DNA from: UBA1367 sp040268355
GTDB lineage: Bacteria; Actinomycetota; Coriobacteriia; Coriobacteriales; Atopobiaceae
Direction: 5' to 3'
DNA length: 15,446 nt
NCBI GenBank assembly: GCA_040268355.1
Contig: JAWRIT010000032.1
Location: 1 to 15,446, forward strand
Below the pieces are notes generated by a model, which searched no databases, was not told where the DNA came from, and was given only the letters and a program-made list of their open reading frames with translations. The translations under genes were made by a program, and so were the position numbers. Below are positions 1 through 7,049 of the stretch, piece by piece (positions within the stretch are counted from its first letter, which is position 1; each line of letters opens with the position of its first letter).

Positions 1-160
1 CCGGGACGCCCGAAAAAACACCGCAAAAGTCCGATCTCTGACCACGGCGCCCCCTCACTGCGTCCCAGGCGGAGGGAGACCCGGCCCCGAGGGGCGCTGG
101 AGCGGGGAGCCCACGGCCCTCGCGCTGGAACGGAACAGGGGAAGAGGCACCTCCGTGTCA
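1..160. repeat. Intergenic repeat, copy A
   Basis: Bases 19-160 recur in inverted orientation at 9643-9785, with roughly nine in ten positions matching by eye plus a few small indels. Bases 1-39 recur in direct orientation at 9846-9884 with a single mismatch (base 20, A versus G). Internal landmarks are an A-run after a CGGG-ACG-CCCG mini-hairpin at the left end, a GCCCC/GGGGC-type palindrome near 90, and a GGGGAAGAGGCACCTCCG block ending in TGTCA at the right end. There is no coding potential. The copy may continue left of the window. It is best read as a member of an interspersed intergenic repeat family, possibly a non-autonomous mobile element, but no transposase or clear target duplication is visible. 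Confidence 0.85.
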
Positions 161-162
161 CC

Positions 163-204
163 GAGCGCCCCCATGGTCGTCTGCCGGCGACCATGGAGGC
201 GCTC
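163..204. repeat. 17-bp inverted repeat (hairpin)
   Basis: Arms 163-179 and 188-204 are inverted copies with one mismatch (171 against 197), around an 8-base loop. The arm core is CCATGGTCG / CGACCATGG. No T-tract follows on either strand, so it does not look like a simple intrinsic terminator. It sits directly beside repeat copy A and may belong to that element. Confidence 0.7.
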
Positions 205-265
205 CTTGTGTCATGAGGCGAAATGAAGCGGCCTGCACGCCGCGGGAGGGCATGCTCGCGCGGTG

Positions 266-284
266 GTGCGGGGCTTCCCCGCAC
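266..284 (-). terminator. Hairpin just after the GNAT gene
   Basis: GTGCGGGG (266-273) pairs with CCCCGCAC (277-284) around a 3-base loop, starting only 5 bases after the GNAT stop codon on the minus strand. The 8-bp GC stem in this position suggests a transcript-end structure. No U-tract follows, so it may protect the 3' end or work as an atypical terminator. Confidence 0.45.
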
Positions 285-289
285 GGCAG

Positions 290-760
290 CTACAGCACCT
301 GCTCCATGCCGACCTTGTAGACGCTCATGCCCAAGGCCTCGTAGAAGCGCTGCGCGCCGGGGTTGCACGACCACACGTTGAGCGTCACGTTGTAGAAGCC
401 CTGCTCGCGGGCGAAGGCGAGCACATGCTCATAGACGGCGGTGCCCACGTGGCGTCCGCGCGCGGCCTCGTCCACGCAGATGTCGTCGATGTAGAGCGTG
501 CGGACCGGCGTGCGGACCGTGTCGCCGGCGTAGTCCTCGAAGACGCAGAACGCGTATCCGAGCACCGCATCGTCCTCGTCGGTCGCCACGAAGATGGGAC
601 GGGTGTCGTCGGCGATGATGCCCGCGAGCTCCTCGGCGGTGTACTTGGTGCCACCCGCCATGAACAGGTCGGGCCGTCCGTCCGCATGCACCTGCGCCAC
701 CTGCAGCAACAGCCGTGAGATGTCGGGGATGTCCGTGGTCCTTGCGCGTCGGATCCGCAT
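290..760 (-). CDS. GNAT-family N-acetyltransferase
   Basis: A 156-residue protein, the usual size for a single-domain GCN5-related N-acetyltransferase, which moves an acetyl group from acetyl-CoA to an amine. The acetyl-CoA pyrophosphate-binding motif is seen as YIDDICVDEAARGRHVGTA (residues 90-108, R-G-x-x-x-G-T core). The C-terminal motif NPGAQRFYEALGM (133-145) is the typical late strand/helix pair. The start at 760 is supported by a GAGGAG ribosome site about 9 bases upstream. It lies 62 bases downstream of the glycerate kinase gene on the same strand and is probably the last gene of the feoAB operon. The substrate cannot be told; cytosolic small-molecule or protein N-terminal acetylation are both possible. 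Confidence 0.9.
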   Translation of the reverse strand: MRIRRARTTDIPDISRLLLQVAQVHADGRPDLFMAGGTKYTAEELAGIIADDTRPIFVATDEDDAVLGYAFCVFEDYAGDTVRTPVRTLYIDDICVDEAARGRHVGTAVYEHVLAFAREQGFYNVTLNVWSCNPGAQRFYEALGMSVYKVGMEQVL

Positions 761-795
761 GTCAACTGCTCCTCTCCCGTCTTGTCCGCACCTCC

Positions 796-826
796 GGGCG
801 CGTCACCGTGTGCTGGGGCGCGTCAC
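796..826. repeat. Short tandem direct repeat
   Basis: The 11-mer GGGCGCGTCAC occurs at 796-806 and again at 816-826, 20 bases apart. The second copy runs into the 3' end of the glycerate kinase gene. It fills much of the 62-base gap before the GNAT gene. Function unknown; it may be chance in GC-rich DNA. Confidence 0.5.
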
Positions 827-1983
827 TGGTCCTGGCTTGCCGCCGCAGCCATGTCCCGCCCGATCGCGACGAGCGAGAACACGCGCTCCGCCGCCATGCG
901 GAAGTTCTCCTCCGCACGTGCCAGCACCTGCTCCACCGACGCCGCGTCGATGACCGTGGGCACCAGCGCGTCGACGCCACAGTCCAGCAGCTCGCGCGCA
1001 TCGGCGTCCATGCCGCCCACCACGGCCACGCATGGCACGCCTGCGGCCTTACACCGTGCCGCCACGCCGCTCACGACCTTACCATGGGCGGACTGGGCAT
1101 CGGCATGCCCCTCGCCGGTCACGCACAGGCTGCAGCCGGCCAACAGCTGGTCGAAGCCCACCAGGTTGAGCACCTGTTCCACGCCCGGCAGGACCTCCGC
1201 CCCCAAGAACGCGCAGGCGGCGGCCCCCAGGCCACCAGCAGCGCCCATGCCGGGAGCCTGCTCGTCAAAGTCGGGGAAGGCCTGTGCGAGCAGCTGCGCG
1301 TAGTTGCGCATGCCCGCCTCGAGCTCCTCGACCACCGCCAGCGTGGCCCCCTTCTGAGGACCGAACATGCGGCTGGCCCCCTGTGGCCCGGTCAGCGGGC
1401 TGTCCACGTCGCACATCACGTGAAAGCTGGTCTGCGCGACACGAGCGTCGAGTCCCGAGAGGTCAAGCCGCCGCACGCGGGCGAGGTCCGCGCCCACACC
1501 CGCCAGCTCGCGACCCGCCTCGTCCAAAAAGCGCACGCCCAGCGCCCGCAGGCAGCCCATGCCCCCATCGTTGGTGGCACTGCCACCAACGGCCAGCGAG
1601 ATGTCGCGGACGCCCTGGTCGAGGGCATCGCGAATGAGATGACCGGTGCCATAGGTACTTGCGAGCAGCGGATCTCGCTCGCTCGGCGCAAGCAGCGGCA
1701 GCCCCGACGCGGACGCCATCTCAATGAGCGCACGGCCATCGCCAAGCAGGCCGTAGGCCGCCCGCACCGTTACGCCGCGCGGGCCGCGCACCTCCACGCC
1801 TCTCTTCTCGCCACCGGTGGCTGCGACCACGGCGTCCACGGTGCCCTCTCCCCCGTCGGCGATCTCGACGCCGACCAGCTCAGCCTCGGGGAAGCGGGCG
1901 GCAGCCGCCTCGCCCAGCAGCTCCGCCGTCCGCGCCGACGAGATGGTCCCCTTGAACGAGTCGCAGGCAAACAGAAACCGCAT
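823..1983 (-). CDS. glxK: Glycerate kinase (GarK/GlxK family)
   Basis: A 386-residue protein, the normal length for the glycerate kinase family 1 (GarK/GlxK), which phosphorylates glycerate with ATP and feeds lower glycolysis. Family landmarks seen: DSFKGTISS at 8-16, ADGGEGTVDA at 42-51, GGSATNDGG at 133-141, CDVDSPLTGPQGA (191-203) followed by FGPQKGA (207-213), and TGEGHADAQSAHGK at 289-302. The last is usually TGEGRxDxQ, so the H-A here is a small variation. The start at 1983 has a strong GGGGGAGG site 9 bases upstream. The gene follows feoAB by 48 bases and precedes the GNAT gene by 62. Whether the product is 2- or 3-phosphoglycerate cannot be read from sequence; GarK-type enzymes give 2-phosphoglycerate. 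The choice of symbol glxK rather than garK is arbitrary. Confidence 0.93.
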   Translation of the reverse strand: MRFLFACDSFKGTISSARTAELLGEAAAARFPEAELVGVEIADGGEGTVDAVVAATGGEKRGVEVRGPRGVTVRAAYGLLGDGRALIEMASASGLPLLAPSERDPLLASTYGTGHLIRDALDQGVRDISLAVGGSATNDGGMGCLRALGVRFLDEAGRELAGVGADLARVRRLDLSGLDARVAQTSFHVMCDVDSPLTGPQGASRMFGPQKGATLAVVEELEAGMRNYAQLLAQAFPDFDEQAPGMGAAGGLGAAACAFLGAEVLPGVEQVLNLVGFDQLLAGCSLCVTGEGHADAQSAHGKVVSGVAARCKAAGVPCVAVVGGMDADARELLDCGVDALVPTVIDAASVEQVLARAEENFRMAAERVFSLVAIGRDMAAAASQDQ

Positions 1984-2031
1984 GAGATGACCTCCCCCTA
2001 CCGGTCGCGACAGGACCGGGACGAATCCACG

Positions 2032-4416
2032 CTATCCCAGCCCGAGCGCCAGGCCGACCAGCCGCACCACCAGCGCCGCCACCCATGCGATGGCGCACTG
2101 GAACACCACGATGCCCCCTGCCCAACCGCGTCCCAGCTCGCGCCGGACGGCGGCGACGGCCGCCACGCAAGGCGTGTACAGCAGGCAGAACACCAAAAGC
2201 CCGTAGGCGGCAAGCGGCGTGATCGCCTGGGACAGCTGCGCCAAGGAGCCAAAGAGCACTGTGCAGGTGGAGACCACCGTCTCCTTTGCCATGAAGCCCA
2301 CGATGAGCGACGTGACGATACGCCAGTCACCAAAGCCCAGCGGAGCGAAGAGCGGGGAAAGCGCCCCGCCGATCACGGCGAGCAGTGACGTCGACGGGTC
2401 GTCCACCAGCCGCAACGTAGGGCTGAAGCTCTGCAGGAACCAGATGATCACGCTCGCCACGAAGATGACGGTGAACGCCCTCGTGAGGAAGCCCTTGGAC
2501 TTGTTCCACGCCAGCTGGGCCACGCTGCGCGGGCTCGGCATGCGGTAGTTGGGAAGCTCCATCACGAAGGGCACGGCCTCGCCCCGGAAGAAGGTGCTGC
2601 GACTCAGGAGCGCAACCACGGCGGCAAGCACGATGCCCAGCAGGTAGAGCGAGATCATGACCACAGCCGCATGCTGCGGGAAGAAGGCCGCGCAGAAGTA
2701 GCCGTAGATGGTGAGCTTGGTGGAGCAGCTCATGAACGAGAGCAGGACGATGGTGAGCTTGCGGTCGCGCTCGGAGGGCAGCGTGCGGGTGGCCATGATG
2801 GCTGGCACCGTGCAGCCAAAGCCCATGAGCATGGGCACGATCGAACGCCCCGAGAGACCCAGGCGGCGCATCAGGCGGTCAAGGACAAAGGCGACCCGGG
2901 CCATGTAGCCCGTGTCCTCCAGCAACGAGAGGAAGAAGAACATCGTGACGATGATGGGTAGAAACACGATGACCGTGCCCACGCCGCCGATGATGCCGTC
3001 CACGACGAGCGAGGTGACCGCCGGGCTCGCACCCAGGCCGGCGAGCGCCTGAGCGGCGGCCTCTGCGCATGCGTCGACGCCCTCCTGCATGAGGTTCTGC
3101 AACGGTACGCCGATCACGTGGAAGGTGAGCCAGAACACCAGCGCCATGATGGCGACAAAGGCAGGGATGCCCGTCCAGCGGCCCGAGAGGACGCGGTCGA
3201 TGCGCTGACTGCGCTCGCGCTCGCGGCTCTCGCGCGGCTTGGTGACGCAGGCGGCCGACACCTTGGCGATGAACGAGAAGCGCATGTCGGCGATCGCCGC
3301 CGCTCGGTCCAACCCGCGCTCCACCTCCATCTGGCTCACGATGTGCTCCACCGCCGCACGCTCGTTCTCATCGAGCCGGAGCGCGGCGAGCACGCGCTCG
3401 TCTCCTTCCACCAGCTTGGTCGCCGCAAAGCGCAGGGGAATGCCCGCGCGCTCGGCGTGGTCCTCGATGAGGTGCATGACGGCGTGGAGGCACCGGTGGA
3501 CGGCGCCGCCATGGTCGCTCGCGTCACAGAAGTCGAGCCGTCCGGGACGCTCCTGGTAGGTGGCCACGTGCAGCGCATGGTCCACCAGCTCGTCGACGCC
3601 CTCGTTGCGCACCGCCGAGATGGGCACCACAGGAATGCCGAGCATGCCCTCCATGCGGTTGACGTCGATGAACCCACCGTTGCCCTGGACCTCATCCATC
3701 ATGTTGAGCGCGAGGACCATCGGCCGGTCGAGCTCCATGAGTTGCATCGTCAGGTAGAGGTTGCGCTCGATGTTGGTGGCGTCGACGATGTCGATGATGC
3801 CGCAGGGGCGCTCGTCGAGGATGTACTGGCGACTGACCAGCTCCTCGGGGCTGTAGGGAGAGAGCGAGTAGATGCCGGGCAGGTCCACGACACAGGTGTT
3901 GTCGTGGCCGCGGATGGGACCGTCCTTGCGATCCACGGTGACGCCGGGGAAGTTGCCCACGCGCTGGTTGGAGCCGGTGAGCTGGTTGAAGAGCGTGGTC
4001 TTCCCGCTGTTCTGGTTGCCCGCGAGCGCAAAGGTGAGCGTCGTGGACTCCGGCAGGGGGCGCTCGTCCGCCTTGACGTGGTAGACGCCGCCCTCGCCCA
4101 GACCCGGATGCTCGACGTCGTCGTCATTGGTGGCATCGAGTCGTGCCACACGGGGGCGTGCCGCCGTCTCCACCGTGATCTCGCGCGCCTCGTCCGAGCG
4201 AAGCGTCAGCTCGTAGCCGTGCACGAGAAACTCCATCGGGTCGCCCATGGGCGCGTACTTGACCAAGGTCATGTGCGCTCCAGGAATGACTCCCATGTCC
4301 AGGAAGTGCTGCCGGAGCGCCCCGGTGCCTCCCACCGATGTGACGACGGCGGTGTCGCCGATCTCAAGACCCGCAAGGGTCCCCTGTCGCTTGGGATCCA
4401 TATGACACACTTTCAT
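2032..4416 (-). CDS. feoB: Ferrous iron transporter, FeoA-FeoB fusion
   Basis: A 794-residue inner-membrane Fe(II) uptake protein carrying its FeoA partner as an N-terminal SH3-like domain (about residues 12-85). The GTPase domain follows: G1 GNQNSGKTT (133-141), G2 NFPGVTV (155-161), G3 DLPG (178-181), G4 NMMD (238-241), SAV near 267-269. A helical regulatory segment spans about 285-405, and transmembrane helices start near 415. The two inverted gate motifs are visible: GFGC at 532-535 and SFMSCSTKL at 560-568. The second usually has Pro before the MSC and at the KLP position; here these are Ser560 and Thr569. Neither ATG at 4416 nor ATG at 4401 (residue 6) has a good ribosome site, so the start is uncertain by 5 residues. 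No feoC is visible. It is probably the first gene of an operon with glycerate kinase and GNAT genes. Confidence 0.96.
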   Translation of the reverse strand: MKVCHMDPKRQGTLAGLEIGDTAVVTSVGGTGALRQHFLDMGVIPGAHMTLVKYAPMGDPMEFLVHGYELTLRSDEAREITVETAARPRVARLDATNDDDVEHPGLGEGGVYHVKADERPLPESTTLTFALAGNQNSGKTTLFNQLTGSNQRVGNFPGVTVDRKDGPIRGHDNTCVVDLPGIYSLSPYSPEELVSRQYILDERPCGIIDIVDATNIERNLYLTMQLMELDRPMVLALNMMDEVQGNGGFIDVNRMEGMLGIPVVPISAVRNEGVDELVDHALHVATYQERPGRLDFCDASDHGGAVHRCLHAVMHLIEDHAERAGIPLRFAATKLVEGDERVLAALRLDENERAAVEHIVSQMEVERGLDRAAAIADMRFSFIAKVSAACVTKPRESRERERSQRIDRVLSGRWTGIPAFVAIMALVFWLTFHVIGVPLQNLMQEGVDACAEAAAQALAGLGASPAVTSLVVDGIIGGVGTVIVFLPIIVTMFFFLSLLEDTGYMARVAFVLDRLMRRLGLSGRSIVPMLMGFGCTVPAIMATRTLPSERDRKLTIVLLSFMSCSTKLTIYGYFCAAFFPQHAAVVMISLYLLGIVLAAVVALLSRSTFFRGEAVPFVMELPNYRMPSPRSVAQLAWNKSKGFLTRAFTVIFVASVIIWFLQSFSPTLRLVDDPSTSLLAVIGGALSPLFAPLGFGDWRIVTSLIVGFMAKETVVSTCTVLFGSLAQLSQAITPLAAYGLLVFCLLYTPCVAAVAAVRRELGRGWAGGIVVFQCAIAWVAALVVRLVGLALGLG

Positions 4417-4425
4417 GAGGTGAGC

Positions 4426-4442
4426 AAAATGCGGACCATATT
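4426..4442. promoter_or_regulatory. Dyad over the feoAB -10/+1, possible operator
   Basis: AAAATGCGGACCATATT is an imperfect palindrome (AAAATG / CATATT, one mismatch, 5-base centre). It overlaps the -10 hexamer and the predicted start of transcription, the usual place for a repressor of iron uptake. It matches neither the E. coli Fur consensus nor the classical DtxR/IdeR consensus well, so the regulator is unknown. Confidence 0.3.
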
Positions 4443-4469
4443 CTACCCTCAGCCGCGCGCGGGTGTCAC
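4440..4469 (-). promoter_or_regulatory. Promoter of the feoAB operon
   Basis: On the minus strand a -35 hexamer GTGACA (4464-4469, five of six to TTGACA) is separated by 18 bases from a -10 hexamer TAGAAT (4440-4445, five of six to TATAAT). The predicted start of transcription is near 4433, leaving a leader of only about 17 bases to the first ATG. The position directly upstream of feoAB supports the call. Confidence 0.6.
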
Positions 4470-4616
4470 CATCTGACCTACACCCGCCTCCACGTTTGTA
4501 ACACGGCTGGTGCAGGGAGGAAACCGCGTGCTGCCCCGCTTCTCCGGCACCCGCGGAAGGCCGCCGGACCCTCTGGGACGCTACACTGGGAAGGACACCT
4601 CGTCAGGGAGCCGACC

Positions 4617-5438
4617 ATGAGCGTTCTTGCCACCATCGCCTTTGCCGCTGCCGCCTGCGCCGCAGCCGGCGCATCGGCGCGCGCGGCGGGCTTCGTGTAT
4701 GCGGGGTGGACGCGCGGCGGTCTCACCTTCGTGCGCGAGGACACCAAGTCGGTGGGCCAGCGCGTGCGGGTCCTTGACGTCGGTCGTACGCTCCAGTCCG
4801 CCACCTACTTGGACGATCGCTGGGCGGATCCGGTCTTTCGGTACCACCTGCTGTTCGATCACGCCTTTGACGCCTGGCCTGAGGGCGATGGACCGACGTC
4901 GGTCGTCGTGCTCGGCGGAGGCGGGTACGCCATACCCAAGCACCTGGTGGCGCACCACCCCGAGATCGCCCGCATCGACGTGGTGGAGCTCGACCCCGCC
5001 ATCGAACGCATCGCGCGACGGCACTTCTTCCTTGACCGGCTCGAGGAGCGCTACCACGCGGAGGCGTCCGGTCGACTGCGACTGCACCAAGGCGACGCGC
5101 TCGCCTGGCTCACGGAGCATGATGGCAGCTTCGACGTGATCATCAACGACTGCTTCCTCGCACTCGTCCCCGACGCCGAGCTCATGACCGTGGGTGCGGC
5201 CGAGCTCATGCACGAGCGGCTCGCACCCGGTGGCCTCTACCTGACCAACGTGGTGTCGGCCCTTGAGGGACCGCGCTCCGAGGCGCTCTCCGCAGCCGTC
5301 GGGGCGCTCTCGCAGGCCTTCGACTACCTTTGGGTCTATCCCTGCAATCCCAACCATCCCAGGTTCGTCGACAACAGCGTGGTCATCGCCTCGGACGAGC
5401 CTCATCCCTTCGTCGGCGCCTGGGAGTGGCCGACCTGA
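4617..5438 (+). CDS. Spermidine-synthase-fold protein with N-terminal membrane anchor
   Basis: A 273-residue protein and the only plus-strand gene. Residues 2-24 are an Ala-rich hydrophobic stretch, a signal anchor or signal peptide. The rest is a Rossmann methyltransferase fold of the spermidine synthase type: SAM-site glycine loop VVVLGGGGYAIPKHL (96-110), acidic strand end VVELDPAIE (122-130), GDALAWL (159-165), and FDVIINDCF (172-180) where true spermidine synthases have a catalytic Asp in an L-D-S-S-like motif. That acidic site is replaced by N-D-C-F, and the polyamine-binding residues are not recognisable. Aminopropyl transfer is therefore doubtful, and a methyltransferase-like role is possible. 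An AGGGAG site 6 bases before the ATG supports the start. A TACACT hexamer about 30 bases upstream is a weak -10 with no good -35. It is divergent from feoAB and convergent with glpK. Confidence 0.85.
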   Translation: MSVLATIAFAAAACAAAGASARAAGFVYAGWTRGGLTFVREDTKSVGQRVRVLDVGRTLQSATYLDDRWADPVFRYHLLFDHAFDAWPEGDGPTSVVVLGGGGYAIPKHLVAHHPEIARIDVVELDPAIERIARRHFFLDRLEERYHAEASGRLRLHQGDALAWLTEHDGSFDVIINDCFLALVPDAELMTVGAAELMHERLAPGGLYLTNVVSALEGPRSEALSAAVGALSQAFDYLWVYPCNPNHPRFVDNSVVIASDEPHPFVGAWEWPT

Positions 5439-5449
5439 CCCGCGGGCAC

Positions 5450-5509
5450 GTCCGCACTACCAGGCGGACTTCGAGCTGCGACGGAACACCACGGTGGCAC
5501 GCCGTGCCA
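5450..5509. terminator. Hairpins between convergent genes
   Basis: The 105-base gap between the plus-strand gene (stop 5438) and glpK (stop 5544) holds two hairpins: GTCCGC (5450-5455) with GCGGAC (5464-5469), loop 8; and TGGCACG/CGTGCCA centred on 5502. Neither has a real T-tract. They may act as a bidirectional transcript end, but this is weak. Confidence 0.35.
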
Positions 5510-5543
5510 GCAACCCCAGGGCCCCGCTGCGACCGCCGCGAGC

Positions 5544-7049
5544 CTACAGCGTCCTGCGGATCGCGTCGCGCCACCCGCTGAGGCAGTCCTCCACCCGTCC
5601 CTCGTCCATCGTCCGTTCGAAGACGTCGTCGGTGCTGCGCAGGCCGCGCAGCTCGTCGGTGCCGCTCCAGAAGCCCACGGCCAGCCCTGCAAGGTAGGCC
5701 GCGCCCAGGCTCGTGGTCTCGATGTTTTGCGGACGTCGCAGCTCGCAGCCGAGCAAGTCGGCCTGGAACTGCATGAGAAAGTCGTTGCGGCTGGCCCCGC
5801 CGTCCACGTTGAGCGTGACGATGGGCGCCTCGGCATCGGCCTCCATGGCCCGTACCAGATCCGCGCTCTGGTACGCCATCGATTCCAGCGCCGCACGAAC
5901 GAGGTGCGCCCTCCCGGTCCCCCGCGTGAGCCCGCAGATGGTGCCCCGGGCGTCGGGCGCCCAGTACGGAGCACCCAGCCCCGTGAACGCCGGCACGAGG
6001 TACACGCCACCGGCGTCCTTGATGCTCTGAGCCAGGTACTGCGTCTCCGCCGCATCGTGGATGAGGCCGAGCTCGTCTCGCAGCCACTGGATCACCGCGC
6101 CCGCGACAAAGACGCTGCCCTCCAGCGCGTACTCCGTGGCCGCGACGTCCGGCGCGCTCGCAGCGATGGTCGTGACCAGGTTGTTCTCAGACTCGCACGG
6201 CTCCGTGCCCGTGTGCAGCAGCAGGAAGCAGCCGGTGCCGTAGGTGTTCTTGGCCTGCCCCGCCTCGAAGCAGCACTGCCCGAACAGCGCCGACTGCTGG
6301 TCCCCGGCGACGCCCGTGATGGGGATGCCCGCTGGAACGCCGGGGTAGCTCGTCTCGCCAAAGCTGCCGGACGAGCGCCTGACCTCGGGCATCATGCGCT
6401 CGGGAATGCCAAACAGCTCGAGCAGCCACTGGTCCCAGCAGCCCTCGTGGATGTTGTAGAGCATGGTGCGACTGGCATTGGTCACGTCGGTGGCGTGCAC
6501 CAGTCCGCCCGTCAGCACCCAGACCAGCCACGTGTCGACGGTGCCGAACAGCAGCTCCCCCCGCTCGGCCCGCTCCCGCGCGCCCGACACGTTCTCCAAG
6601 ATCCACGCGACCTTGCTCGCCGAGAAGTACGCGTCAGGAAGCAGGCCCGTCTTAGCCTGCACGCGCGAGGCGTCCTCTGGGTCGCCGCACAGGCGCTCCA
6701 CCATCTCCGCCGTGCGCCGGCACTGCCACACGATGGCGTTGGCCACCGGCTCGCCGGTCGAGGGATCCCATACGATGGTCGTCTCACGCTGGTTGTCTAT
6801 GCCGATGCAGGCGATGTCCGCAGCCCCCAAGCCGTGTCGGTGCAGTAGGTCCGTCAGGCTCCCCAGCTGGGAAGCCAAGATCTCCTGGGGATTGTGCTCG
6901 ACCCAGCCGGGCTTGGGATAGATCTGCGCGAACTCGCGTTGCACGACATCGACCATCTGGCCGTCGTGGTCGACAAGCACCGAGCGCGAGGAGGTCGTTC
7001 CCTGGTCGAGCGCCACGACGTAACGCCCCTCGCCCACCGCGCGGCTCAT
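5544..7049 (-). CDS. glpK: Glycerol kinase
   Basis: A 501-residue FGGY-family kinase, matching the usual GlpK length. It makes glycerol 3-phosphate from glycerol and ATP in the cytosol. Seen: N-terminal phosphate-binding ALDQGTTSSR (13-22), substrate region IGIDNQRETTIVW (82-94) and AIVWQCRRT (105-113), catalytic Asp250 in GVAGDQQSALFGQ (246-258), NTYGTGCF (268-275), and GLGAPYW (357-363) with the C-terminal DGGASRNDFLMQ (416-427). The start at 7049 is chosen because the protein then begins just before the first motif, a GGAGGGG site lies 8 bases upstream, and the ATG overlaps the lipase stop as ATGA. The frame stays open upstream only because it runs through the lipase gene. The PEVRRSSGSFGET loop lacks the His that PTS HPr phosphorylates in Firmicutes GlpK. 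It also lacks the E. coli GGKGGTR fructose-bisphosphate loop, so those controls are probably absent. No glpF or glpD is in the window. Confidence 0.97.
   Translation of the reverse strand: MSRAVGEGRYVVALDQGTTSSRSVLVDHDGQMVDVVQREFAQIYPKPGWVEHNPQEILASQLGSLTDLLHRHGLGAADIACIGIDNQRETTIVWDPSTGEPVANAIVWQCRRTAEMVERLCGDPEDASRVQAKTGLLPDAYFSASKVAWILENVSGARERAERGELLFGTVDTWLVWVLTGGLVHATDVTNASRTMLYNIHEGCWDQWLLELFGIPERMMPEVRRSSGSFGETSYPGVPAGIPITGVAGDQQSALFGQCCFEAGQAKNTYGTGCFLLLHTGTEPCESENNLVTTIAASAPDVAATEYALEGSVFVAGAVIQWLRDELGLIHDAAETQYLAQSIKDAGGVYLVPAFTGLGAPYWAPDARGTICGLTRGTGRAHLVRAALESMAYQSADLVRAMEADAEAPIVTLNVDGGASRNDFLMQFQADLLGCELRRPQNIETTSLGAAYLAGLAVGFWSGTDELRGLRSTDDVFERTMDEGRVEDCLSGWRDAIRRTL

Noticed and set aside
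715..2388. Long plus-strand open frame opposite glycerate kinase and the feoB end
   Set aside because: It is rich in His/Arg/Gln with no domain. It is the antisense shadow of two clear genes in GC-rich DNA.
4416..4450. TGAGG / CCTCA dyad around the feoAB leader
   Set aside because: Only about five bases pair at a large separation. The tighter AAAATG/CATATT dyad inside it is the better candidate.
3118..4476. Long plus-strand open frame opposite feoB
   Set aside because: It lies wholly antisense to the well-supported FeoA and GTPase domains and has no family resemblance.
4581..5405. Minus-strand open frame opposite the spermidine-synthase-fold gene
   Set aside because: The plus-strand product has a SAM-binding fold and a ribosome site. 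The minus frame has neither.
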